From: Stutzerimonas stutzeri
GTDB lineage: Bacteria > Pseudomonadota > Gammaproteobacteria > Pseudomonadales > Pseudomonadaceae
Assembly: GCA_002339675.1 (NCBI GenBank)
Contig: DDKB01000023.1
Location: forward strand, 186,001-250,000
DNA length: 64,000 bases
Direction of reading: 5' to 3'
This document shows, in pieces, positions 34,281 to 44,023 of this stretch (positions within the stretch are counted from its first letter, which is position 1; each line of letters opens with the position of its first letter). The notes under the pieces were generated by a model. It was given only the letters and a program-made list of their open reading frames with translations, ran no database searches and was not told the DNA's origin. Made by a program: the position numbers and the translations under genes.

Positions 34281-34814
34281 ATGTCCGATCATTCCAAGCC
34301 CACGCCTGAACTGGATGAAGCCGCGCTGGCGTTCGCCGAACAGGTCTTTGACAGCACGCGCAAGGGCGACGCCGCACGCCTGGCCGACCTCCTCCGGCGT
34401 GGCCTGCCGGCCAACATCCGCAACCACAACGGCGACAGCCTGCTGATGCTGGCCAGCTACCACGGCCATCTGGACGCCTCGCGCGTGTTGTTGGAAAACG
34501 GCGCTGACCCGCAGCTGAGCAACGACAAGGGCCAGAGTCCGCTGGCCGGCGCCGCGTTCAAGGGCAACCTGGCGATGGCGCGACTGCTGCTGGATCACGG
34601 TGCCGATGTCGAAAGCGCATCGCCGGACGGCAAGACGGCGTTGATGATGGCGGCAATGTTCAATCGCACCGAGATCGTCCAGCTGCTCCTCGAACGGGGC
34701 GCCGACCCACGCCGTGCCGACATCAATGGCGTCACGCCGTTGGCCGCCGCGCAAGGCATGGGTGCCCAGGACACCCCACGAATGCTCGCTGAGGTTATGG
34801 CAACGCACGCCTGA
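34281..34814 (+). CDS. Ankyrin-repeat protein
   Basis: A 177-residue protein with four ankyrin repeats from about residue 45 to 160 (NGDSLLMLASYHGHLDASRVLL; KGQSPLAGAAFKGNLAMARLLL; and two more). There is no signal peptide, so it is probably cytosolic. AGGAG lies 6 nt before the ATG at 34281. Single ankyrin proteins of this size occur in pseudomonads, where one (AnkB) supports catalase activity; whether this is its equivalent is uncertain, since no catalase gene is adjacent. Confidence 0.88.
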   Translation: MSDHSKPTPELDEAALAFAEQVFDSTRKGDAARLADLLRRGLPANIRNHNGDSLLMLASYHGHLDASRVLLENGADPQLSNDKGQSPLAGAAFKGNLAMARLLLDHGADVESASPDGKTALMMAAMFNRTEIVQLLLERGADPRRADINGVTPLAAAQGMGAQDTPRMLAEVMATHA

Positions 34815-34945
34815 GCCTTGCCATCCGCAGCTGGGTGCGCGCCAGCTTGAACGCAGCCGCCTGGCACGCCTGATGACAGCTGCGGTCAATCCGCTTTGAC
34901 GGTTTGCCGAATTGCGACCGACACCGCCATTAAGAGGAACCTGCA

Positions 34946-35935
<990 letters not shown>

Positions 35936-36029
35936 CCGTGCCGCTCGCCGGCCGTCGCGCCCCGGCCACCCCTGCCATTCACGCCGTGCTGGTGGCGCGG
36001 CGCATCGTTTTACAGGTTTTGAGGCCTAG

Positions 36030-37250
36030 ATGACTCACACGAGCACAGGCAAGCCGATGCTGTCGGCGCGTGCCATCCTCCTGATCGAACTGGCGCTGGC
36101 CATGGGCGGGTTCGCCATCGGAACCGGCGAATTCGCCATCATGGGCCTGATGCCCAATGTCGCGCGGGGGCTGGGCATCAGCGAGCCGCAGGTTGGCCAC
36201 GTCATCAGCACCTACGCCCTGGGCGTGGTGGTCGGTGCCCCGCTGTTGGCGATCCTCGGCTCGCGGCTCTACCGCCGACATCTGCTCTTGTTGCTGATGG
36301 GTTTCTTCGCCCTCGGCAACCTTGCCAGCGCGCTGTCGCCGGACTATCACACACTGATGCTGTTCCGCTTCGTTGCCGGGCTGCCCCATGGCGCCTACTT
36401 CGGCGTCGCCATGCTGGTGGCCGCCTCGATGGTGCCGGCCGATCAGCGCGCCAAGGCGGTCAGCCGGGTGCTGGCCGGCCTGACCATCGCGATGCTGATC
36501 GGCAACCCGCTGGCGACTTGGCTCGGCCAGGGGCTGAGCTGGCGCTGGGCGTTCGGCCTGGTCGGGCTGATCGCCCTGCTGACCGTGCTGCTGGTGGCGA
36601 TCTTCCTGCCCCTCGATCGCAGCGAACCACGGGCCGAGCCGATGCGCGAATTGCGCGATTTCAACCGCAAACCGGTATGGCTGGCGCTGGCCATCAGTTC
36701 GGTCGGCTTTGCCGGCATGTTCTGCGTATTCAGTTACTTGGCGCCAACGCTGCTGGAGGTCACCGGTGTGGGTGAAGGCTGGATTCCGGTCGGCCTGGCG
36801 GCGTTCGGGCTGGGTGGCATCGTCGGCAACCTGTTCGGCGGCTGGCTGTTCGACAAGCTGCGCTTCAAGGCCATCGCCTGGTTGCTGCTGTGGAGCGTTT
36901 GCGTGCTGCTGGTGTTCCCCTTTGCCGCGCATTCGCTGTGGACCATCCTCCCGGCGGCGTTTGCGGTGGGCACCATGGTGTCGCTGTCGCCGGCCCTGCA
37001 GACCCACCTGATGGACGTCGCCGCCGATGCGCAAACCCTGGCCGCTGCCTCCAACCATTCAGCGTTCAACGTCGCCAACGCGCTCGGCCCCTGGCTCGGC
37101 GGCCTGGCGATCAGCGCGGGAATGGGCTGGACGTCGACCGGCTACATCGGCGCAGCGACGGGAGCCGTGGGCCTGCTGGTGTTCTGGTGGGCCTGGACGG
37201 CACGTCACCAAACCGAAGCTCTCCGCCCCGTGGCGACGGCCTGCGATTGA
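36030..37250 (+). CDS. MFS exporter, AraJ/DHA1-like
   Basis: A 406-residue 12-helix transporter with FAIGTGEFAIMGLMPNVARGLG at the N-terminus, the signature of the AraJ/YdhP (DHA1) subgroup, and LPHGAYFGVAMLVAA in helix 4. GAGG lies 7 nt upstream of the ATG. It may be cotranscribed with the aldo/keto reductase upstream. The substrate could be a sugar derivative or a drug; not determinable. Confidence 0.88.
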   Translation: MTHTSTGKPMLSARAILLIELALAMGGFAIGTGEFAIMGLMPNVARGLGISEPQVGHVISTYALGVVVGAPLLAILGSRLYRRHLLLLLMGFFALGNLASALSPDYHTLMLFRFVAGLPHGAYFGVAMLVAASMVPADQRAKAVSRVLAGLTIAMLIGNPLATWLGQGLSWRWAFGLVGLIALLTVLLVAIFLPLDRSEPRAEPMRELRDFNRKPVWLALAISSVGFAGMFCVFSYLAPTLLEVTGVGEGWIPVGLAAFGLGGIVGNLFGGWLFDKLRFKAIAWLLLWSVCVLLVFPFAAHSLWTILPAAFAVGTMVSLSPALQTHLMDVAADAQTLAAASNHSAFNVANALGPWLGGLAISAGMGWTSTGYIGAATGAVGLLVFWWAWTARHQTEALRPVATACD

Positions 37251-37277
37251 TCGGCGGATACCGCGCAATCGCCATCG

Positions 37278-37296
37278 CGAGCGAACCTGCCGCTCG
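37278..37296. repeat. REP-like imperfect hairpin
   Basis: A 6-bp stem CGAGCG/CGCTCG with a 7-nt loop lies between convergent genes. Its GCGAGCG core and extragenic position resemble Pseudomonas REP elements, but it is a single degenerate copy. Confidence 0.3.
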
Positions 37297-37327
37297 AGGT
37301 TAGCCGTCGCAGCCCGCTCGCAGGCGA

Positions 37328-38350
37328 TCAGTCTGTCAGTGCGGCGACGGCCTGGCCGAGATAGCGCAGCAGGTCTTCGTCAACCCAGGTGCCTTGCATC
37401 AGGCTGGGCTCGCGCTGGTTGGCCTCGCGGATCTTCTGCTGCGTTTGTGGGTTGTCGCCGGCATAAGCGCGAAACAGCGCCAGCCAGCGGCGGGCGAGCT
37501 GCTGCACCGGCTCGGCATCCGCCGCCAGGCCATCGCGCCGCGCCTGACGCAACTCAGCGATCAATCCCGGCCACTGACGCATGCTCTCCAGGTACTGCCG
37601 GCGCATGAAGCGCATGGCGTCCGGGTCGAGGTAGCGCTGGTACACCGCCAGCTTGGTCTCGGCGAAGGCGCGTAACACATAATCGCTGACCTCGCGGGCG
37701 ATGCCCGTTTGCTGTTGCAGCGCGGGCTCGCCCAGATGCATCGCATCGAGCTTGGCCAGCAGCGCGGGGTCGGCTGCGGTGTCCTGCTCCAGTTGTTGCA
37801 TCCAGCGCAGCGCCAGCGCCTGGGCCCGCTCGTCCTGCGGGCTGACTTCCTCGTGCAGCAGCCGCGCGCCCTCTTCGGCCAACTCGGCCCAACGCACATC
37901 ACTTGCTGCGTTGCGGTTGTAGAACGGCAACTGACGCAGTTCATCTTGTGAAAAATAACGGTCGTACATGCCCATCAACTCCAATGTCTCCAGCCAGTCG
38001 GCCAGCGCCGGTTGCTGCCCCGCGACGCACTGCCGGTGCAGATGCGCCAGACGGTCGCGCAGACGAACCTGCCGCGCGATCTGCTGGTCGAGCAGGCTCA
38101 GCTGCTGCTCGATCACGGTGGCAACCGACGATTCAGGCCGGTCGAGAATCGCCCCGACGTCAGCCAACGAAACCCCCAGGCTTCGCAGCGCCTGGATCTG
38201 CTGTAGCCGTGCGACATCGTCGCGGTCGTACAGCCGATAGCCCGCGTCGGAGCGCGCGGACGGACACAGCAATCCGATATCGTCGTAGTGGTGCAGTGTC
38301 CTGACGGTCAAACCACAACGCCGGGCCAATTCACCTACTCTCAACTGCAT
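37328..38350 (-). CDS. MerR family regulator with TipAS-like effector domain
   Basis: A 340-residue regulator. Residues 1-70 are a MerR HTH domain (VGELARRCGLTVRTLHHYDDIGLL; GYRLYDRDDVARLQQI). A coiled linker follows, then from about residue 125 a helical domain with the TipAS pattern YFSQDELRQLPFYN and GARLLHEEVSPQDERAQALALRW, which binds drugs or small ligands in related proteins. AGGAG precedes the ATG at 38350. It is convergent with the DHA1 exporter, so regulation of that pump is possible but not shown. Confidence 0.88.
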   Translation of the reverse strand: MQLRVGELARRCGLTVRTLHHYDDIGLLCPSARSDAGYRLYDRDDVARLQQIQALRSLGVSLADVGAILDRPESSVATVIEQQLSLLDQQIARQVRLRDRLAHLHRQCVAGQQPALADWLETLELMGMYDRYFSQDELRQLPFYNRNAASDVRWAELAEEGARLLHEEVSPQDERAQALALRWMQQLEQDTAADPALLAKLDAMHLGEPALQQQTGIAREVSDYVLRAFAETKLAVYQRYLDPDAMRFMRRQYLESMRQWPGLIAELRQARRDGLAADAEPVQQLARRWLALFRAYAGDNPQTQQKIREANQREPSLMQGTWVDEDLLRYLGQAVAALTD

Positions 38351-38480
38351 CGCGATGCGCTCCTGTTCCGTGCGGGAGAGATGGTCGGGCCTCACGCAAC
38401 GTGAGGGTCAAGGCAGGTCAGCGCATTTTTCTCGCAGCGCTACCCGCCCCGATTTCAGGCGGATGTTGCCCCTGCGGCAC

Positions 38481-39206
38481 CTAGTCGAGGGCGTATTCGA
38501 AGGTGCTGACCACGCGCAGGCGCTTGCCGGGTGTGCGCCCGGAGTCCATGTCGCTGCCGTCATCGTCGAGCACGCGAATGACCCCCTGGTTGGCGGACTT
38601 CAGCGCGCCCAGGCGCGCGCCGGCGTCCTCGGCGAACCGGGTCGCCTGTTCGCGAGCGTTGCGTGTGGCGTCTTCCAGCAGCGCCGGCTTGAGGTCGTTG
38701 AAGCCGCGCAGCTGATAACGCGGGCCGCTGACACCGTTCTGCTCGGTGTCCAGCTGGATCCCGGCCTGGATCAGCGGGTCGACGCCGTTGGCCGCCTGGC
38801 CGACCGCCTCGACCCGTGCCGACTTGACCAGTACCTGACCGCTGCCGTTGAAGCGCAGGGCGATCTCCTGCGGCGCCCATTCGCGGGCTAGCAGGTCCTG
38901 CACCTGCAGCGGCCGCACCTCGATCTCGTCATCGCCGAATCCCTGCCCGCGCAAAAAGGCCACCACCTCGCGGCGGTCCTCGGTCAGCTGCCGCTGCACG
39001 CCGGCGAAATCATTGCCGGCACGGCGAAAGCCCAACGTCCAGACGGCGAAATCGCTCTGCACGTCGCGCTCGGCCAGACCCTTGACCGTCACCGAGCGAT
39101 CGGCCATGCGAAAACGCTCGACGCCCTGCCCCACCGACCAACCGGCGAAGGCGACCGAAACCGCCATCAGGACGGCGGGTAGCAAACCGATGCGTGCTGT
39201 GGTCAC
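38481..39206 (-). CDS. SIMPL domain protein
   Basis: A 241-residue protein with an N-terminal signal anchor (residues 5-27) and a SIMPL (DUF541) domain starting SVTVKGLAERDVQSDFAVW. It is predicted to be periplasmic. SIMPL proteins of bacteria (YggE, BP26) are associated with oxidative-stress tolerance but their biochemical role is unresolved. The start is GTG at 39206 with AAGGAG 9 nt upstream. Confidence 0.88.
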   Translation of the reverse strand: MTTARIGLLPAVLMAVSVAFAGWSVGQGVERFRMADRSVTVKGLAERDVQSDFAVWTLGFRRAGNDFAGVQRQLTEDRREVVAFLRGQGFGDDEIEVRPLQVQDLLAREWAPQEIALRFNGSGQVLVKSARVEAVGQAANGVDPLIQAGIQLDTEQNGVSGPRYQLRGFNDLKPALLEDATRNAREQATRFAEDAGARLGALKSANQGVIRVLDDDGSDMDSGRTPGKRLRVVSTFEYALD

Positions 39207-39290
39207 GATGCTGCTCCTTGAGACATGAAAAACCCGATGCTACGCGACCACCCCGGCCTGTCACAAAGCGACAGGCGCGGTGTGCAGGGT

Positions 39291-40202
39291 TCAGCCGGAG
39301 GCACCGGCGGGCGACGTGGCAGTGGCAGTGGCAGTGGCCCAGGCATTGCGCCCCTCGTCGATCCAGGCCAGGGTCGCCAGCCAGAAACCGTGGCGATGGC
39401 GCTCATGGAACAGATCGAAGTGGCCGACCCGCTCGAAGCCCAACTCGGCAGGCCTGAGGCGAACATGCTGGTGCGGGCTGTTGGGGTAATAACGCAGCCC
39501 GCGTGCGATGGCTGGCAAGGTGCCGTAGGCATCGTCCGTCACGCTCACCGCCAGGATCGGCGCGCGAACGGCGGCGAAACGCCGGAGCACCTCGTCGCGC
39601 TCGTCGAGGGGATAGCTGTGCTCCAGCCGCGCGCGACGAAACGCCCACTCCCGGGCGACGCCGGCCGGCAGGTCCTCCAGCCAGCCCAGCCTTCGACCCG
39701 GGAAATAGCCACAGAGCATCGTGAGCGCCGGCATCAACAGGTGCCACCTGACGAACATCTGCCAACGCTCGGCCGCGGCGTAGTCGCGCCAGTAAGCGTA
39801 CTGCGCGCCGACGCTGAGAAAGCGGTCGACCTGCGTCGCCGCTTCGGCGAAGCCGGGCAGAAAGCCGCCGATGCTGTGCCCCACCGCCACAAGCGGCCCC
39901 TGCCGATGGCGCTCGCGCAGCCACCGCACCACCGCATCGAAATCCAGTTCGCCCCAGTCGCGCCAGCGAATCCCGGCGCCGCGCAGCGAGGCCGGGCGTG
40001 AGCCGCCGATGCCGCGGTAGTCATACGTCAGTACACGGTAGCCGTGCTCACAGAGGAACGCGGCGTAACGCGCGTAATAGCGCGCCAGCACGCCGGTCGC
40101 GCTGCTGACGATCACGCTGCCACGCGGCTCGTCGGCGGGTTCCCAACATTGCGCCGACAGCGTGAAGCCATCGCGACAGGCAATCGATACGGAGGTGGGC
40201 AT
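39291..40202 (-). CDS. Alpha/beta hydrolase (COG4757-like)
   Basis: A 303-residue predicted alpha/beta hydrolase. The nucleophile elbow GHSIGG places Ser110 as nucleophile, and VLTYDYRGIGGSRP precedes it. The late acidic and histidine residues of the triad are plausibly in VTDDAYG and near HFDLFHERH. No signal peptide. Substrate unknown. It is divergent from the SLC13 permease across 265 bp that I see no gene in. Confidence 0.87.
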   Translation of the reverse strand: MPTSVSIACRDGFTLSAQCWEPADEPRGSVIVSSATGVLARYYARYAAFLCEHGYRVLTYDYRGIGGSRPASLRGAGIRWRDWGELDFDAVVRWLRERHRQGPLVAVGHSIGGFLPGFAEAATQVDRFLSVGAQYAYWRDYAAAERWQMFVRWHLLMPALTMLCGYFPGRRLGWLEDLPAGVAREWAFRRARLEHSYPLDERDEVLRRFAAVRAPILAVSVTDDAYGTLPAIARGLRYYPNSPHQHVRLRPAELGFERVGHFDLFHERHRHGFWLATLAWIDEGRNAWATATATATSPAGASG

Positions 40203-40467
40203 GCTTCACCGCGCAATGGCTGAGACCGCTCAACCATGCCTTGCGCCACAGCGTTTGACCAGAGCCGCGCCGACACGAAGGGCCGGGCGACGGGGCAAGG
40301 CGGCAGGCGAGTCCGCTGCTGTTGCCCGACCCCGCCGCCTTGCTAAGCTGCCGGGCCTTCAACCATCGGCCGGCGTTGCACGCCGCAGAGCGGCGCACCG
40401 GCCATCCGCCCGCTCGCGCTGGTAACCCTCGACGTCGCAGCCGCGACGCCACACTAACGGAGCCTTC

Positions 40468-42327
40468 ATGCACAGCGATCAGCTGATCGTCTTCGCGGTC
40501 CTCGCCGCCACCCTCGGGCTGTTCATCTGGAACCGCTGGCGCTACGACATCGTCGCGCTCGCCGCCCTGCTGGTGGTGACCCTGGCGGGCATCGTGCCCC
40601 CCGCAGAAGCCTTCATGGGACTCGGCCATCCAGCGGTGGTCACCGTAGCCGCGGTGCTGGTGCTGAGCAGGGGGCTGCTCAACGGCGGTGTGGTCGACAC
40701 CCTTGCGCGCCAACTGACCCGCGTCGGCACGCGGCCTACGGTGCAGATCCTGACGCTCACCGGCATCGTCGCGCTGTGTTCGGGCTTCATGAACAACGTC
40801 GGCGCGCTGGCGCTGTTCATGCCGGTGGCCATCTGGATGTCCCGCCAGAGTGGCCGTTCACCCTCGTACCTGTTGATGCCACTGGCCTTTGGCTCGCTGC
40901 TCGGCGGCACGCTTACGCTGATCGGCACGCCGCCGAACATCATCATTGCCGGCTACCGTCGCCAGGTCGGCGACAGCCCGTTCGGCATGTTCGATTTTCT
41001 CCCGGTCGGCCTGGCGATCACCCTGGCCGGGGTGCTGCTGATCGTGCTGATCTGGCGCCTGATTCCGCGGCGCGAAGAGCCGGGCGACGGCGGCGAGCTG
41101 TTCGAGATCAGCACCTACATGACCGAACTGCAGGTACCCGCCGGCAGCAAGTATGCCGGCCGCAGCCTGCATGATCTGATCGCTGCGGGCGGCGACGAGG
41201 TGGACGTACTGGTCACCGCACTGGTGCGCGACGGGGACTACCAGCGCATGCCCTCGACCTACGCCGTTCTGCGCGAGGAGGACATCCTCTTGGTCGAAGC
41301 CGACTCCGAGAGCCTCAAGCGCTTTCTCGACATGACCCACCTGAACCTGGCCGCCGAGGCGGACGGCAAGGCTGAGGCGCGCGAGCAGGCCGAGCAGGAA
41401 AAGCGCGAGGGCAAGCGCAGCGAAACGGACAAGCCTGCCGAAGCGAGCGAAACAGCCCGTCGTCATCAGGGCGAACAGGCCCTGGCCGAAGCCATCGTGA
41501 CGTCCGGCTCGCCGCTGCTTGGCACCAGTGCCACCGGTCTGGCGCTGCGCGAGCGTTACGGAGTGAACATCCTTGCGGTGGCGCGCCAAGGGCAACGCTT
41601 GCGCGAGCGACTGGGCAGCATCCGCTTCGCGGCCGGCGACATCCTGCTGGTGCAGGCGCGTGAAAACCAGCTGCCGTCGGCACTTGGCAGTCTCGGTTGC
41701 CTGCCGCTGGCCTCGCGTGGCCTGCGCATCACCGCGCCGCGCCAGGTGTTACTCGCCAGCAGCCTGTTTCTGGCCGCTCTGCTGCTGATCGCCACCGGCT
41801 GGGTGCCGTCTGCGGTGGCCCTGGTGGCGGGCGCACTGGCCATGGTGCTGGTCGGGCTGGTGCCGCCCGGGGAAATCTACAAGAGCATCGACCTGTCGAT
41901 CATCGTGCTGATCGCCGCGATGCTGCCCATCGGTGAGGCACTGGAGCGCACCGGTGGCTCTGCGTTGATCGCCGATGCCCTGCTTGCCGTCGGCCAGTCG
42001 GTGCCGCCGGCAGCGACCGTGGCGATCCTCATGGCCGGCGTGATGCTGCTGTCGAATGTGGTCAACAATGCCGCGGCCGCGGTGCTGGCCGCCCCGGTGG
42101 CCATTGCCCTGGCGCACGGCATGGACGCGTCGGCCGACCCCTTTCTGATGGCGGTAGCGATCGGCGCGTCCTGCGCCTTCCTGACGCCCATCGGCCACCA
42201 GTCCAACACCCTGGTCATGGCGCCCGGCGGCTATCGCTTCGGTGATTACTGGCGGCTGGGCCTGCCGTTATCGTTGCTCGTGGTTTTGGTGGCGGTGCCG
42301 GTCATTCTCTGGGTATGGCCGCTGTAG
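40468..42327 (+). CDS. SLC13/DASS-family permease with two RCK_C domains
   Basis: A 619-residue anion or dicarboxylate-type permease. The two membrane halves contain the motifs LIGTPPNIIIAGY (about 151-163) and SNVVNNAAAAVLAAPVAI (about 528-545), and GHQSNTLVMAPGGY near the C-terminus. The cytoplasmic insert holds two TrkA-C (RCK_C) domains at about 217-290 and 346-416, joined by a highly charged linker (about 291-345) rich in Glu, Lys and Ala. GGAG precedes the ATG. RCK_C-containing SLC13 relatives include sulfate and other anion carriers; the substrate here is not readable. Confidence 0.9.
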   Translation: MHSDQLIVFAVLAATLGLFIWNRWRYDIVALAALLVVTLAGIVPPAEAFMGLGHPAVVTVAAVLVLSRGLLNGGVVDTLARQLTRVGTRPTVQILTLTGIVALCSGFMNNVGALALFMPVAIWMSRQSGRSPSYLLMPLAFGSLLGGTLTLIGTPPNIIIAGYRRQVGDSPFGMFDFLPVGLAITLAGVLLIVLIWRLIPRREEPGDGGELFEISTYMTELQVPAGSKYAGRSLHDLIAAGGDEVDVLVTALVRDGDYQRMPSTYAVLREEDILLVEADSESLKRFLDMTHLNLAAEADGKAEAREQAEQEKREGKRSETDKPAEASETARRHQGEQALAEAIVTSGSPLLGTSATGLALRERYGVNILAVARQGQRLRERLGSIRFAAGDILLVQARENQLPSALGSLGCLPLASRGLRITAPRQVLLASSLFLAALLLIATGWVPSAVALVAGALAMVLVGLVPPGEIYKSIDLSIIVLIAAMLPIGEALERTGGSALIADALLAVGQSVPPAATVAILMAGVMLLSNVVNNAAAAVLAAPVAIALAHGMDASADPFLMAVAIGASCAFLTPIGHQSNTLVMAPGGYRFGDYWRLGLPLSLLVVLVAVPVILWVWPL

Positions 42328-42367
42328 CGCGGCCCACTGCGGTCGGGCGAGGTCTGGGCGCCTGGGC

Positions 42368-42796
42368 TCAGTGGGCTTCGACCGGCCGGATATCGAATCC
42401 GATACGGTTGTCAGCGCTGATGCGGAACGGCAGCTGGTCGCCGGCGTCGACCCGCACCGCCCGCTCGCGCAGCAGGTTGCCCTTGCCGCACAAGGTGTCA
42501 TCTTCCGGATCGGATTCGATGCTGAGGATGCGCATGCCGGCCGGCACCTGCAGCTTGACCTGCTCGCCGACGTGGATGCGCGCGGCAAGCCGGCGATCGA
42601 CCAGCACCGCCACGTAACAGCCGCCGCCGCGAATGCCGAAGTCGCGCGTGACCACCAGCTCACCGCCTCCCGGAACCGGCGTCTGAAAGCCACGTAGCCG
42701 CTCCTCGGGCACCGGCGAGATGTCGGCCGGATCCGCCTGCCAGGACGAGCAGCCGGCCAACGCCAACAAGGACACAACGGCAAGCATTGAGCGCAT
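42368..42796 (-). CDS. Hypothetical lipoprotein
   Basis: A 142-residue protein starting MRSMLAVVSLLALAGCSS with a clear lipobox (LALAGC, Cys16), so it should be lipidated. The mature part contains GGGELVVTRDFGIRGGGCYVAVL and ends in FDIRPVEAH. There is a pair of further cysteines (in GGCYV and DTLCGK) that might form a disulfide. No known function. GGAGAG lies upstream of the ATG. Confidence 0.78.
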   Translation of the reverse strand: MRSMLAVVSLLALAGCSSWQADPADISPVPEERLRGFQTPVPGGGELVVTRDFGIRGGGCYVAVLVDRRLAARIHVGEQVKLQVPAGMRILSIESDPEDDTLCGKGNLLRERAVRVDAGDQLPFRISADNRIGFDIRPVEAH

Positions 42797-42875
42797 ACGG
42801 GAACTCTCCGGTCGAATCAGCGAAACGCTGATGGTAGGCCAAGTCTGACTACCCTGCAGCGCGGCACGGGCAGCC

Positions 42876-43097
42876 CTAACGAGTCGAGACGGGGTGACTG
42901 CTACCCGGATAGGGCCGCTCCTCTTCGAGGTTGCCGTGACGGCCGTAGACCTCGACCGAAGCGGTCTTGCCCGCCATGAAGCTGTCCAGGCCGGTGTACA
43001 TCTCGTCCTTGGTCAGGGTGCGCAGGACCGTTTCACCGGATTGCTGATCGGTCAGTTCCCAGCCCGCCGGGGTTGGATTCACGTGATACTTATCCAT
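42876..43097 (-). CDS. DUF2188 domain protein
   Basis: A 73-residue protein beginning MDKYHVNPTPAGWEL, the typical start of DUF2188 proteins (HVxPxxxGWxV). The family is common in Proteobacteria and often found near stress genes; function unknown. AGAGGA precedes the ATG. Confidence 0.8.
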   Translation of the reverse strand: MDKYHVNPTPAGWELTDQQSGETVLRTLTKDEMYTGLDSFMAGKTASVEVYGRHGNLEEERPYPGSSHPVSTR

Positions 43098-43173
43098 CTG
43101 GATGTCCTCTGGAGGTGGGCACCTGCCGCGCGGACGCCGCCTGACGACGACCGGGGCGCTATAAGGCTAGGAC

Positions 43174-43323
43174 TCAACGGCGATCATCCGGCCCTTCGAT
43201 CTTACTATCGTCGAAATCCGGATCCTCGCCCGGCTCCTTTTCGCCGCTGTCGGTCATGGTGACGTCCGGCTGCTCCTCGTCGGAGGTATCGTGCTCGCGC
43301 TGGTCTCGGGAAGTCGAAGTCAT
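43174..43323 (-). CDS. Small acidic hypothetical protein
   Basis: A 49-residue frame (MTSTSRDQREHDTSDEEQ at the start) rich in Asp and Glu, with no hydrophobic segment, probably disordered. It lies between a DUF2188 gene and a divergent hypothetical gene. Translation is plausible but the sole evidence is the clean frame and position; no strong Shine-Dalgarno is seen. Proteins of this type occur in desiccation or salt-stress clusters, which is inference only. Confidence 0.45.
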   Translation of the reverse strand: MTSTSRDQREHDTSDEEQPDVTMTDSGEKEPGEDPDFDDSKIEGPDDRR

Positions 43324-43507
43324 GGCGGTCTCGTTTCAGTAATGGGTGTCTGGGGATTGGAGCCGCGGGGTTCCGCGACGTTCGCTGCCTCGCTTGCCGG
43401 CGGTCCGATCGCGACCGGGCGACCGATCACACCTGCACGTTGCGATTGCAGCAGCCACGGGACTCCACCACACTGCCGCCCATCCAACCTGTACCGGAGT
43501 CGCCCCT

Positions 43508-43903
43508 ATGCCTGCCACCGAACGCGCTTCGCGCGAGACGATCCTTGCCCACCCGGATGCGCTGGACTGCACCATCTACCGCGCCCATGAAACCGACCCG
43601 GACGGCGAAGAGCGCGACATGGGCGATGCCCGCGTGGTCATCACCGGCCAGTTCGAGCCGCCACAGGACTGGGACGCCAAGGCCCGCGCCGACTATTTCG
43701 ACGGCATGCCGGAAGAGGCCTTCTTCACCGCGCTGTTCGCCAGCGAAGCCGCTGCCGACGCCATGGGTTACTTCACCGTCGAGGCTGACGACTACGCCGC
43801 GGTCACCGAGCCGGATGGCACCATCGCAATGTTCTACGTGTGCGAGCGCCTGGACGATGGCACCTATGTGCTGCTGCGTGAAGAAGACGACGCCGACGAC
43901 TGA
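43508..43903 (+). CDS. Hypothetical acidic protein
   Basis: A 131-residue acidic soluble protein beginning MPATERASRETILAHPDALD and ending in EEDDADD. The ATG at 43508 has GGAG 7 nt upstream. Repeated aromatic-acid patterns (DYFDGMPEEAFF; YFTVEADDYAAV; MFYVCERLDDGTYV) suggest a compact alpha/beta fold. No recognised family. Confidence 0.65.
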   Translation: MPATERASRETILAHPDALDCTIYRAHETDPDGEERDMGDARVVITGQFEPPQDWDAKARADYFDGMPEEAFFTALFASEAAADAMGYFTVEADDYAAVTEPDGTIAMFYVCERLDDGTYVLLREEDDADD

Positions 43904-44023
43904 GCCTGCCCCACCCCGCACAATCGAACCCGCATCGCCCGCGACGGGTCTGCTGTACAGGCAGGCCCGTCCTCGTTCACGACTGCCTGCGCCTCAATTC
44001 GCCACACGCCCAAGAGGAATCGC

